NCBI GenBank assembly: GCA_003450735.1
Contig: DMEZ01000053.1
Location: 70,153 to 93,038, forward strand
Length of the DNA: 22,886 bases
Origin: Elusimicrobiota bacterium
GTDB taxonomy: Bacteria; Elusimicrobiota; Elusimicrobia; UBA1565
Reading direction: 5' to 3'
Positions 16,633 through 22,863 of the stretch are shown here, in pieces (positions within the stretch are counted from its first letter, which is position 1; each line of letters opens with the position of its first letter). Under the pieces are notes generated by a model. The model was not told where the DNA came from. It saw only the letters and a list, made by a program, of their open reading frames with translations, and ran no database searches. Both the position numbers and the translations under genes were made by a program.

Positions 16633-18047
16633 CCTGGGCCGCCGCGCTCCTGCTCGCCGCTCCGGCTTGGGCAGGCCCGGGGCCGAGCTTCCCAGCGTGT
16701 AAGCCCAAGACGAGAGAGCAGAAGGCCACCTTCGTGCACGTCTCCGACCTGCACTCGAGCTACAACCCCCTCGGCGCCATCGAGAGCCCCTATGCCCGCA
16801 TCCGCGGCTACTACGAGAGCGTCCTGAAGGAGCAGCCTTTCACCCTGTTCACGGACGGCGGCGACGCCTACGAGAAGGGCTCGGCGGCGGAGCAGCTCTC
16901 CAAGGGGCGCTCCACGCGCGACATCATGCATGCGATGGGTTTCGATGTGCGCATGCTGGGCAACCACGACTTCGCCTGGGGGCCCGACGAGCTCCTGGCG
17001 TTTTCACGCGACCCGCGAGCCATCACGCTGGCGAGCAACGTGCGCTATAAGGGCCCCAGTCGGGAGCGGTTCGGCGCGGTGGACTACGCCGAGGTGCAGG
17101 TAGGCTGCGTGAAGGTCGGCTGCTTCGGCCTGCTCACCCGGCCTTGGAACGAGCGCAACGAGCAATTCGACGGCCCTTATTCCGACGAGTTCTCCATGCG
17201 CTACGACTTCGTCGAGAGGGCGCGGGAGATCGTGGAGGCCCACCGCAAGGATGTCCAGCTCCTGGTCATGCTCAGCCACCTCGGACTCGACGACGACCGC
17301 ATCGTGGCCCGGGCCGTCCCCGGCATCGACGTCGTGCTGGGGGCCCACACCCACGACGTCCTCTGGGATCCCCAGAAGGAAGGCGGGGCGCTCGTCGTGC
17401 AGGCCGGCCATGAGGCCGCCTACATCGCCCGTCTGGATCTGACCTACGACCTCGAGCGCTCCACCGTGTCGGCGGTAAGCTACCGGCTCCTCAAGAATTC
17501 CCCCGGGAGCGACTTGCCGGCCAGCCGGAAGCTCGACAAGACCGTTCGGAAGGTCCTCAAGGAATACGCGCCCCGGCTGCGCGAGAAGGCCGCCGAGCTC
17601 AAACAGAGCCGCGACGCCGCGGGCATCGGAGAGATCGCCGCCCGGGCGGCCCGGGCCGTTCTGAACGTCGACGCCGTCCTCATCGACACGGGGACGGTCT
17701 GGACGACCTGGACGGCCGGCGCTTTAGACCAGCAGGACCTCTACGAAGCCTTCAAAGTCGAGCGCCAGCCGCCGGACACGCCGGGCTTCAACAGCTTCTA
17801 CACGGCCGAGGTCTCCGGCGCCGAGCTCATCGGCCTGAGGGCCGGTCTGTCCTATTCCGGTCCGGAGGCGATCGACCCTGGAGGCTCCTACCGGCTGGCC
17901 CTGCAGAAGAGCCTGGCGGCGACGCTGGCCGGGGCGAAGCCCGCAGGCGAAGCCTGGACGGTGCTGGACGCCTATGCCGCGATGAGGACGAAGAGCTGTC
18001 TGTATCTCGATGTCGAAGAAACGCTTGAAGACTGCCGCCGTCCCTGA
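16629..18047 (+). CDS. Secreted UshA/5'-nucleotidase-family metallophosphatase
   Basis: The 472-residue protein begins with signal peptide TWAAALLLAAPAWAGPG, so periplasmic or outer-surface action is expected. The calcineurin-like domain has SDLHSS (Asp40, His42), FTDGGDAYEKGS (Asp79), MLGNHDFAWG (Asn112-His113), LSHLG and DVVLGAHTHD, a complete dinuclear-metal set. The C-terminal 5'-nucleotidase substrate domain is recognisable around residues 335-460 (DAVLIDTGTVWTTW, FNSFYTAEVSGAEL). Likely substrates are nucleotides or nucleotide sugars, but specificity cannot be read off. The ATG overlaps the preceding TPR gene by four bases, and the 3' end overlaps the next gene by 38 bases. Sitting between two glycosyltransferase-like genes, it could recycle nucleotide by-products, which is inference. 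Confidence 0.88.
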   Translation: MTWAAALLLAAPAWAGPGPSFPACKPKTREQKATFVHVSDLHSSYNPLGAIESPYARIRGYYESVLKEQPFTLFTDGGDAYEKGSAAEQLSKGRSTRDIMHAMGFDVRMLGNHDFAWGPDELLAFSRDPRAITLASNVRYKGPSRERFGAVDYAEVQVGCVKVGCFGLLTRPWNERNEQFDGPYSDEFSMRYDFVERAREIVEAHRKDVQLLVMLSHLGLDDDRIVARAVPGIDVVLGAHTHDVLWDPQKEGGALVVQAGHEAAYIARLDLTYDLERSTVSAVSYRLLKNSPGSDLPASRKLDKTVRKVLKEYAPRLREKAAELKQSRDAAGIGEIAARAARAVLNVDAVLIDTGTVWTTWTAGALDQQDLYEAFKVERQPPDTPGFNSFYTAEVSGAELIGLRAGLSYSGPEAIDPGGSYRLALQKSLAATLAGAKPAGEAWTVLDAYAAMRTKSCLYLDVEETLEDCRRP

Positions 18048-19746
18048 GCCCGGCCGCCGGCGCCTGCTCGCGCTGGCGCTGGGGCTGGGCGCGCTCTGCT
18101 GGTTGAGCGTCCTTCCGGGCATCCTGTTCTGGGACAGTGAAGTCCTCATCCTCAACAACGTCTTCCTGAGGAGCTTCGAGTATCTCGGAAAGATCTGGAC
18201 GACCTCGGTGACGGCGGGCGGCGGCGAGATCAACAACTACTACCGCCCGTTCCCGGTGACCCTGCTGCTGCTCCAGTACCAGCTCTGGGGGCCGAGCCCG
18301 GTCGGCTATCACGCCGTGTCGGTGCTTCTGCACCTGCTCGCGACGGCCCTGCTCTTCCTCTGGACGGAGAGGGTGTCCGGGAGCCGGAAAACGGCGTTCC
18401 TGACGAGCGTGCTCTTCTGTTTGCACCCGGTGCAGAATGAGACGGTCAACTACGTGGACCACTTCGAGGGCATCCTGGCGCTGGTGTTCGGGCTCTGCGC
18501 CCTGCTGGCCCGGGAGGGGGGAAGGAGACTGCTCTCGCTCGCGGCCCTGGCCTTGAGCCTGCTCTGCAAGGAGGAGGGGGCGGTGTTCTTCCCCATCCTG
18601 GCCTTGCGCGAGCTCTTCCTCGTCGAGGAGAAGCCTTCGCTCAAGGCCCTGCTGAGACTCTGGCCGGAGGCCCTGCTCTTCGGCGTCTACGCGGGCCTGC
18701 GCCTGAGCGTGTTCAACTTCCTCGACCTGCCGGTCACGGCCTTCGGCGCCCAGAAGGGAGCCTACGCCGGCCTGCCCCTGCGCCTGCTGACCTTCGCGAA
18801 GGCTTTGACGACCTACCTGGGCCTCTTCGTCTTCCCGGCCGGCCTGCACTTCGACCGGGACATGGCGCCGGTCGCGTCCTTGGCGGACCTCTCGGCCTGG
18901 GGCGCGCTCGCCTTGGACGGTCTCGTGCTGGGGGGGCTGTGGCGCTTGAGCGGGCGCGCCGGGCGCTGGGGCCTCCTGTGGTTCTTGTGCGGGCTCCTGC
19001 CCTACTGCGGGCTTTTGCCGTTCAACAACATCCTGGCCGAGCATTTCCTCTACATCCCCTCGGCGGGGCTCCTGCTCACCGCGGCCCTGCTCCTCGAGCG
19101 CCTCCTGAAGGACGCCGCGAGGACGGCCGCGCTCGCCGCGGTCTGCGGGGTCTTCCTGTGGCAGAACACGGCCTACAACCGGGTCTGGCAGTCGGACGAA
19201 CGGGTGTACCTGAGGACGCTCTCGGGGAATCCGAAGAGCTTCCGGGCCGCCAACAATCTGGGGACGGTCTACTTCAAGCAGAAGCGGCTCGCCGAAGCGC
19301 GGCAGGCCTTCGGGCTCTCCCTGCAGGCCAACCCGGCCTATCCTCCGGCGCTCAACAACCTGGGCGCGACGGCCGAGGCGGAGGGGAAGCTGGGAGAGGC
19401 GCTGGAGTGGTACCTGAGGTCCGCGGCGGCCCAGGAGAGCTATGCCCTGGCCCACAAGAACGCGGCGGGAGCGCTCCAGCGGGCCGGCCGCCTCGCCGAG
19501 GCGGAAAGCTACGCGCGCACGGCCCTGCGCTACCATCCGGAGTACATGGAAGCCTGGCACATCCTGGGCATCACGCTCTTCCAGCAGGGACGGAGGCAGG
19601 AAGGGCTGGACTGCCTGCTCAAGGCGCGCTCCATCGGGGAGGATCTGGACTTGAACCGGAATCTGGCTATCGTGTATAAGACCTTAGGCGAGCCTGAGAA
19701 GGCCGAAGCCGCCAGGCGGCGCTACGAGGCGATGGGCGGGAAATAG
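18010..19746 (+). CDS. TMTC/GT-C-like multi-spanning membrane protein with C-terminal TPR repeats (copy 2)
   Basis: A 578-residue paralogue of the gene at 14887 with the same plan. It has a basic N-terminus, first loop GILFWDSEVLILNN, signature HPVQNETVNYVDHFEGIL, some ten hydrophobic segments up to about 390, then four to five TPRs (NNLGTVYFKQ, LNNLGATAEA, HKNAAGALQ, HILGITLFQ, RNLAIVYKT). The active-site loop differs (WDSE versus WDDD in copy 1), as does the second signature, so acceptor or donor preference may have diverged. The ATG at 18010 overlaps the nucleotidase by 38 bases; a TTG at 18025 is a possible shorter start, and neither has a strong ribosome-binding site. It is followed after 10 bases by the ACT-domain gene. 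Confidence 0.82.
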   Translation: MSKKRLKTAAVPEPGRRRLLALALGLGALCWLSVLPGILFWDSEVLILNNVFLRSFEYLGKIWTTSVTAGGGEINNYYRPFPVTLLLLQYQLWGPSPVGYHAVSVLLHLLATALLFLWTERVSGSRKTAFLTSVLFCLHPVQNETVNYVDHFEGILALVFGLCALLAREGGRRLLSLAALALSLLCKEEGAVFFPILALRELFLVEEKPSLKALLRLWPEALLFGVYAGLRLSVFNFLDLPVTAFGAQKGAYAGLPLRLLTFAKALTTYLGLFVFPAGLHFDRDMAPVASLADLSAWGALALDGLVLGGLWRLSGRAGRWGLLWFLCGLLPYCGLLPFNNILAEHFLYIPSAGLLLTAALLLERLLKDAARTAALAAVCGVFLWQNTAYNRVWQSDERVYLRTLSGNPKSFRAANNLGTVYFKQKRLAEARQAFGLSLQANPAYPPALNNLGATAEAEGKLGEALEWYLRSAAAQESYALAHKNAAGALQRAGRLAEAESYARTALRYHPEYMEAWHILGITLFQQGRRQEGLDCLLKARSIGEDLDLNRNLAIVYKTLGEPEKAEAARRRYEAMGGK

Positions 19747-19756
19747 GAGAGGTGAG

Positions 19757-20149
19757 ATGAAGATCAAGGCCGTCGACTGCTTGGAGTGGAAGGCGCCGAA
19801 CAAGCCGGGCGAACTGCTGCGGTTCGCGGCGGCGTTCAAGAAGAAGGGCGTGGACATGGACATCCTTTGGAACTGCGGGCCCCACGGGCTCATCGGCGGG
19901 GCGGCGAAGAAGCCGGCGAAGCTGGCGGCCGCCCTCAAGGAACTGGGCGTGCAGGCCCAGGCCTGCACGGGCTTCCACATCATGGGGAAGGACAAGGCGG
20001 GCGCGCTGGTGAAGGTGTTCGAGAAGCTCTCCGCCGCCGGGATCAACGTGGATTTCTGCACGGCGCTCGCGGCGAAGGGGAAGTTCGCGGCCGTCGTGTG
20101 GGTGAAGGACGGGGACGTCGCGATGGCCCGGAAGGCTTTGAAGGCCTGA
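19757..20149 (+). CDS. Small tandem ACT-domain protein
   Basis: The 130-residue protein is made of two ACT-like halves. The first, about 3-60, has DCLEWKAPNKPGELLRFAAAFKKKGVDMDILWN. The second, about 66-130, has DKAGALVKVFEKLSAAGINVDFCTALAAKG and AVVWVKDGDVAMARKALK. ACT domains bind amino acids or other small ligands and usually regulate; no catalytic domain is attached. GGAGAGGTGAG at 19746-19756 is a strong ribosome-binding region ending at the ATG. It is the last gene of the aspS-TMTC-nucleotidase-TMTC run. The ligand is unknown. No clear intrinsic terminator follows. Confidence 0.8.
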   Translation: MKIKAVDCLEWKAPNKPGELLRFAAAFKKKGVDMDILWNCGPHGLIGGAAKKPAKLAAALKELGVQAQACTGFHIMGKDKAGALVKVFEKLSAAGINVDFCTALAAKGKFAAVVWVKDGDVAMARKALKA

Positions 20150-20318
20150 GTCTCACCGCCGCAACTAGAAAGCCCTCGTCCTCTGCGCCGGCGCCGCGTT
20201 CCTCGGCAAGAGACCCTGACCGCAGTCCTGAGCATGCGACTTCATGACTTGGGAGGGTTTCAGCATCGAAGAAGCTGAATAGGGCATGCCAGAATATAGT
20301 CTACTAATGCATCACTAG

Positions 20319-20324
20319 TATAAT
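20319..20324 (+). promoter_or_regulatory. Consensus -10 box, possible promoter of the FkbM gene
   Basis: TATAAT is a perfect sigma70 -10 hexamer, but no -35 match is found 16-18 bases upstream, and it would leave a leader of about 150 bases. The surrounding DNA is A/T-rich, so a chance match is possible. Confidence 0.35.
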
Positions 20325-20408
20325 GTCGGCCCAAGTAAATCGAAAAGATTGCGCAGGTTAGCGGGTAGATGGATGTCCGTTGCGGAGAAACCGTCGGTCA
20401 CACGTTAT

Positions 20409-20421
20409 TACCATGCTGGTA
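20409..20421. repeat. Short inverted repeat upstream of the FkbM gene
   Basis: TACCATGCTGGTA has perfect 5-base arms around TGC. It is a candidate operator between the TATAAT box and the gene, and could also be chance. Confidence 0.4.
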
Positions 20422-20476
20422 GGTCTGCCATGTATTTCGCTGATGAAATAGTTTCTGTGCCCCCCCAAACGGCACC

Positions 20477-21442
20477 ATGAAGCGTCATGAGATTTTTAAT
20501 GAATTCAAGTGCTGGGAGGGATATTGCGACTCTTCTTTTACAGTGAATTTCATTGGAGTGATGACAAGAATTGCGCACCAGCACTGTTTTTCTGTTGCGA
20601 GATCATCTCTTGGGAAATCAGGACGAAAGCTCGTACACACGGACTATCCATTGCCTTCAGAGAGCTATTTTGAATTCATCAGTATCTTGGAATCTGTTGT
20701 TCAAGCAACGGAAGGATTCACAATGGTGGAGCTTGGGGCAGGCATGGGTACTCAAATTGTTAATGCAGGCGTTGCAGTCAGGTCTTACCATCGACAGGCG
20801 TTCCCATGCAAATTGATTGCCGTGGAAGCTGAGCCGACGCATTTCGAATGGATGAAGCAGCACATGCTAGACAATGATCTGGACCCTAATCAGCATCGAT
20901 TGATCGAGGCGGCCATAAGCGATAAAGATGGCGTTGTTGAATTCAATATAGGATTTCCAGAGTGGTATGGCAGCGCAATCGTCGATGCGCCGCACTTTAG
21001 TCCGGCAAAACAGGCTTATTGGCGGTTAAGGAAATTGTACGCTAAAATATTTGGAAGAAAATGCACATTAACTGATTATTGGACGGGGAGTCAGGCAACT
21101 GGGAAATATTATACGCGGGAAGTTAAAGCAATGAGCCTGAATACTTTGTTGCGTTCTTTGGACCTTGTGGATCTCATACATTCCGATGTGCAGGGAGCAG
21201 AACTTCGAGTATTTGAGTCGTCCATAGAGCAGGTCAACATGAAAGTCAAAAAAATCCACATCGGTACCCATAACCTCGATGCGGAGGGCCGATTGCGCAC
21301 GTTATTCCGCGGCATGGGGTGGAATTGCCTATATGATTATCCAGGCATGAATGAATGCCGCACTCCGTATGGTACTGTTAAATTCCAGGATGGAATTCAG
21401 GTCTGGCGCAACCCCAGGATCTTGAATATCCGCTCAAGCTAG
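20477..21442 (+). CDS. FkbM-family SAM-dependent methyltransferase
   Basis: The 321-residue protein has the class I methyltransferase fold of the FkbM family: SAM-binding motif VELGAGMGTQ at about 84-93, acidic strand-2 end AVEAEP at about 115-120, an N..L region that follows it, and SDVQGAELRVFES at about 236-248 (the family's D-V-x-G-A-E). FkbM-type enzymes O-methylate sugars or polyketides; those outside secondary-metabolite clusters often act on surface glycans. The ATG at 20477 is the first possible start after an in-frame TGA at 20444, with no recognisable ribosome-binding site. Base composition is about 45-50% G+C in two hand-counted lines against about 70-80% in the housekeeping genes, a strong sign of horizontal transfer. 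No glycan genes adjoin it. Confidence 0.85.
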   Translation: MKRHEIFNEFKCWEGYCDSSFTVNFIGVMTRIAHQHCFSVARSSLGKSGRKLVHTDYPLPSESYFEFISILESVVQATEGFTMVELGAGMGTQIVNAGVAVRSYHRQAFPCKLIAVEAEPTHFEWMKQHMLDNDLDPNQHRLIEAAISDKDGVVEFNIGFPEWYGSAIVDAPHFSPAKQAYWRLRKLYAKIFGRKCTLTDYWTGSQATGKYYTREVKAMSLNTLLRSLDLVDLIHSDVQGAELRVFESSIEQVNMKVKKIHIGTHNLDAEGRLRTLFRGMGWNCLYDYPGMNECRTPYGTVKFQDGIQVWRNPRILNIRSS

Positions 21443-21522
21443 AGCTCGCCTCACTGACATCTCGACGGTTTGCGCTCGTGTCCGTGTCTGGGGGTTTCCC
21501 GTGGAAAATGCAGAAGAGGCGG

Positions 21523-21728
21523 TCAGGTGCGGACTGATTTCGCGAGGCTCTTCCGGTAAGCCCGAGGCTTCCCAGCCACGGCGGCATGGAGCGCGGCGGA
21601 CTTCAAGGGATACTTCTCAGGACTCATCAAGGATTCGTGCTCCAGATCGACATCCAGATCCGGCCAATGCAGATGATGCCCTGGACTTCAGCGATCGGAG
21701 TACCCGCGCCGCGCGCTCGTGATTTCAT
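21523..21728 (-). pseudogene. DUF2442-like gene broken by an internal out-of-frame deletion
   Basis: From ATG at 21728 the minus strand reads MKSRARGAGTPIAEVQGI and stops at 21627. In another frame, 21523-21687 reads SPGHHLHWPDLDVDLEHESL then MSPEKYPLKS, followed by a basic tail and a stop. Both ends match what I recall of DUF2442 proteins (N-terminal MKS...AEV, C-terminal HxxWPDLDVDL...HPExxPL). The middle of the family, roughly 35-40 residues with the PWF segment, is absent, and the joint near 21680-21690 shifts frame. DUF2442 genes often accompany small DUF4160 genes in putative toxin-antitoxin pairs; no partner is seen. The adjoining 21443-21522 holds nothing recognisable. Confidence 0.65.
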
Positions 21729-21736
21729 CTGAAGGG

Positions 21737-21763
21737 ATTGTACCATGCCGGCATAAATGAAAA
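21737..21763 (-). promoter_or_regulatory. Candidate promoter of the DUF2442-like relic with a palindrome in its spacer
   Basis: On the minus strand TTTTCA (21763-21758) and TACAAT (21742-21737) are 15 bases apart, and the ATG at 21728 lies about two bases after the expected start point. The perfect 10-bp palindrome ATGCCGGCAT (21745-21754) fills the spacer, a position suited to an autorepressor. Confidence 0.4.
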
Positions 21764-21782
21764 TCCCGCCTCGGGGGCGGGA
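21764..21782 (-). terminator. Intrinsic terminator behind the tRNA-Ala relic
   Basis: Arms TCCCGCC and GGCGGGA (7 bp) close a 5-base loop. On the minus strand the hairpin is followed by TTTTCATTT, a good U-tract; on the plus strand only CTTT follows. It lies immediately after the CCA-like end of the tRNA relic, where a tRNA terminator would be expected. Confidence 0.7.
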
Positions 21783-21786
21783 CTTT

Positions 21787-21798
21787 CGAGATGGTGGA
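21787..21798. repeat. Left copy of a 12-bp direct repeat (att-like)
   Basis: CGAGATGGTGGA is identical to 22749-22760 in the same orientation. It covers the CCA end of the tRNA relic plus five bases beyond it. The two copies bracket the zeta-like kinase and its small partner. Confidence 0.6.
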
Positions 21799-21807
21799 GG
21801 TGCCGGG
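21792..21807 (-). pseudogene. Relic of a tRNA-Ala 3' end (CCA, discriminator, acceptor and part of T-stem)
   Basis: The minus strand reads CCCGGCACCTCCACCA: five T-stem bases, acceptor strand CACCTCC, discriminator A and CCA. CACCTCC would pair with GGGGGTG, giving the G3-U70 wobble typical of tRNA-Ala. No T-loop consensus TTCGA or earlier tRNA part precedes it, so only the 3' end survives. A tmRNA 3' end is an alternative origin, since some tmRNAs end similarly. Confidence 0.5.
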
Positions 21808-21870
21808 GCGAGTTGCGCAACTGGCTCAGGACGGAGGGGGAATGCATCTCGGCGGGCGCGCGAACTTTCA

Positions 21871-21876
21871 TATAAT
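21871..21876 (+). promoter_or_regulatory. Consensus -10 box of the zeta-like gene
   Basis: TATAAT ends 12 bases before the ATG at 21889, so the transcript would start about six bases before it. No -35 match is evident and no Shine-Dalgarno is present, consistent with near-leaderless translation. Confidence 0.5.
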
Positions 21877-21888
21877 CAGTTGATAATC

Positions 21889-22473
21889 ATGGCGAACATG
21901 CACGACCTCTATGTAATCGCAGGCCCCAACGGCTCCGGGAAGACGACCTTCGCCCGGGAGTTCCTGCCGCATTTCGCGAAGTGCGCTGAGTTCGTGAACG
22001 CGGACCTTATTGCTGGTGGGTTGTCGCCGTTTTCTGCGGAAACGGCCGCCATGGAAGCCGGTCGGATCATGCTCAAACGGATCGAAGAACTCGCTTCGAG
22101 CCGACGCGACTTCGCTTTCGAGACCACGCTTGCCGGCAGGGGGTATCTGTCCCTCTTCCGCAGGCTCAAGCGGAAGGGCTACAAAGTCCATCTACTCTAC
22201 CTGTGGCTGCCCGGCGTCGAGCTCGCCGTTCAGCGAGTCAGAGACAGAGTGCGCCGGGGAGGGCACAACGTGCCTGAAGGCGATATCCGGCGCAGATTTG
22301 GCCGCGGTCTGAAGAATCTGTTTTCCGAATACCGCCCGCTGCTGGACACGTGGACGATCCTCGATAATTCGGGCGGCAGCCCGCGGCTCATCGCCCACGA
22401 GCGCGGAAACTCTCTAAAAATTATCGATGCCGCATTGTTCCAGCAAATCGAGAAGAGTTTGGAGCTGCCATGA
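21889..22473 (+). CDS. Zeta-toxin-like P-loop kinase
   Basis: The 194-residue protein belongs to the zeta toxin/AAA_33 P-loop kinase family (COG4185-like short form). Motifs are Walker A GPNGSGKTTF at about 12-21, the catalytic-aspartate region VNADLIAGGLSPF (Asp39), FAFETTLAGRGY (Glu78, Thr79, Thr80), and an arginine-rich lid RVRDRVRRGGHNVPEGDIRRRF at about 120-145 (in two parts). Classical zeta toxins phosphorylate UDP-GlcNAc and block peptidoglycan precursor synthesis; whether this short form does the same is not established. The ATG at 21889 is preferred because it follows the TATAAT box; ATG at 21898 is also possible, and the frame open upstream to 21757 crosses the tRNA relic and is non-coding. 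It overlaps a small ORF by four bases. Confidence 0.85.
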   Translation: MANMHDLYVIAGPNGSGKTTFAREFLPHFAKCAEFVNADLIAGGLSPFSAETAAMEAGRIMLKRIEELASSRRDFAFETTLAGRGYLSLFRRLKRKGYKVHLLYLWLPGVELAVQRVRDRVRRGGHNVPEGDIRRRFGRGLKNLFSEYRPLLDTWTILDNSGGSPRLIAHERGNSLKIIDAALFQQIEKSLELP

Positions 22474-22643
22474 ATAAGCGAAGGCGCGGGATTCCTCAGG
22501 ATGCCCTCAAGGCCGAGAAGGCTCTCAGGATCGCGGTAGCGAACGTGATCGAAGAGCACCGGCAGAGCGGAGACCCCATCGTCGTTTGGAAGAACGGGAA
22601 GGTGGTCAGGATCCCAGCCAAGCGGGCCCATCGTTCAAAATAG
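22470..22643 (+). CDS. Small basic protein paired with the zeta-like kinase, possible antitoxin
   Basis: The 57-residue product starts MNKRRRGIPQDALKAEKALR. An amphipathic helical half (about 10-33) is followed by DPIVVWKNGKVVRIPA at about 35-50 and a basic end. The ATG overlaps the kinase TGA (ATGA), which strongly suggests co-translation. Small ORFs ending in a P-I/L-V-x-W-x-D/N-G-K-V-V segment accompany many short zeta-like kinases as I recall, usually as an uncharacterised partner. It is unlike the known epsilon or PezA antitoxins (no HTH is seen), and the toxin-first order is atypical. Function is not assigned beyond that association. A bidirectional terminator follows 44 bases later. 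Confidence 0.7.
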   Translation: MNKRRRGIPQDALKAEKALRIAVANVIEEHRQSGDPIVVWKNGKVVRIPAKRAHRSK

Positions 22644-22687
22644 CCGGTCAGGCGCTCCGCTCGTCAGTTTCAGAGTGCGGCCGAAAG

Positions 22688-22722
22688 CAAAGAGAGAGCT
22701 GATTCATTCAGCTCTCTCTTTG
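22688..22722. terminator. Bidirectional intrinsic terminator between the small ORF and tRNA-Ala
   Basis: Perfect 15-bp stem (C plus AAAGAGAGAGCTGA against its complement plus G) with a 5-base TTCAT loop. The A/T pairs at its base give U-rich 3' ends both ways (CTCTCTTTGT on plus, CTCTCTTTGCTTT on minus), fitting convergent transcription of the small ORF and the tRNA. Confidence 0.85.
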
Positions 22723-22748
22723 TCTGTGTGTGCGGCTGAAGTCAACGA

Positions 22749-22760
22749 CGAGATGGTGGA
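22749..22760. repeat. Right copy of the 12-bp direct repeat, inside the tRNA-Ala 3' end
   Basis: CGAGATGGTGGA again, spanning the last seven tRNA bases and five downstream bases. Similarity with the left copy continues past the repeat with single mismatches (GTG, GGG shared), as for two tRNA-Ala acceptor/T-arm sequences. Confidence 0.6.
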
Positions 22761-22829
22761 CGTGACAGGGATCGAACCTGCGACCTCTTCCTTGCGAAGG
22801 AAGCGCTCTCCCAGCTGAGCTACACGCCC
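22754..22829 (-). tRNA. tRNA-Ala (anticodon CGC)
   Basis: A complete 76-base cloverleaf reads on the minus strand. Acceptor GGGCGTG pairs with CACGTCC and includes the G3-U70 wobble, the main alanine identity element. The D-arm is GCTC..GAGC, the anticodon stem CTTCC/GGAAG has loop TTCGCAA (anticodon CGC, reading GCG), and the T-arm is GCAGG TTCGATC CCTGT. Discriminator A and an encoded CCA complete it. It is convergent with the zeta-like module and followed by the strong hairpin at 22688-22722. Confidence 0.97.
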
Positions 22830-22840
22830 GCTATAGTTGC

Positions 22841-22846
22841 GTATTA
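22841..22846 (-). promoter_or_regulatory. Possible -10 box of tRNA-Ala
   Basis: TAATAC on the minus strand lies 11 bases upstream of the tRNA 5' end, giving an expected start about five bases before the mature tRNA. No clear -35 hexamer was found. Confidence 0.35.
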
Positions 22847-22863
22847 CACTTGCTGCGGGCGAA

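Larger units (their letters stand above)
20150..20476. other. Gene-free stretch at the boundary to the AT-richer accessory region
   Basis: These 327 bases contain no convincing gene. G+C is high up to about 20215 and then falls sharply. A consensus TATAAT lies at 20319-20324, a 5-bp-arm inverted repeat at 20409-20421, and a run of seven C at 20460-20466 just before the methyltransferase. No intrinsic terminator for the upstream operon was seen. Confidence 0.7.

Noticed and set aside
20169..20216. Open codons reading KALVLCAGAAFLGKRP, reminiscent of the start of a nucleotide-sugar epimerase (GxxGxxG).
   Set aside because: Only 16 codons, preceded directly by a stop, with an imperfect glycine motif and no further similarity downstream; chance cannot be excluded.
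21501..21722. Plus-strand 73-codon open frame in the gap after the methyltransferase.
   Set aside because: Low-complexity Arg/Ser/Asp composition, no family match, and it lies antisense to the DUF2442-like relic.
21757..21888. N-terminal extension of the zeta-like kinase from ATG 21757.
   Set aside because: It would translate the terminator hairpin and tRNA relic. The TATAAT box at 21871 and the family start argue for 21889 or 21898.
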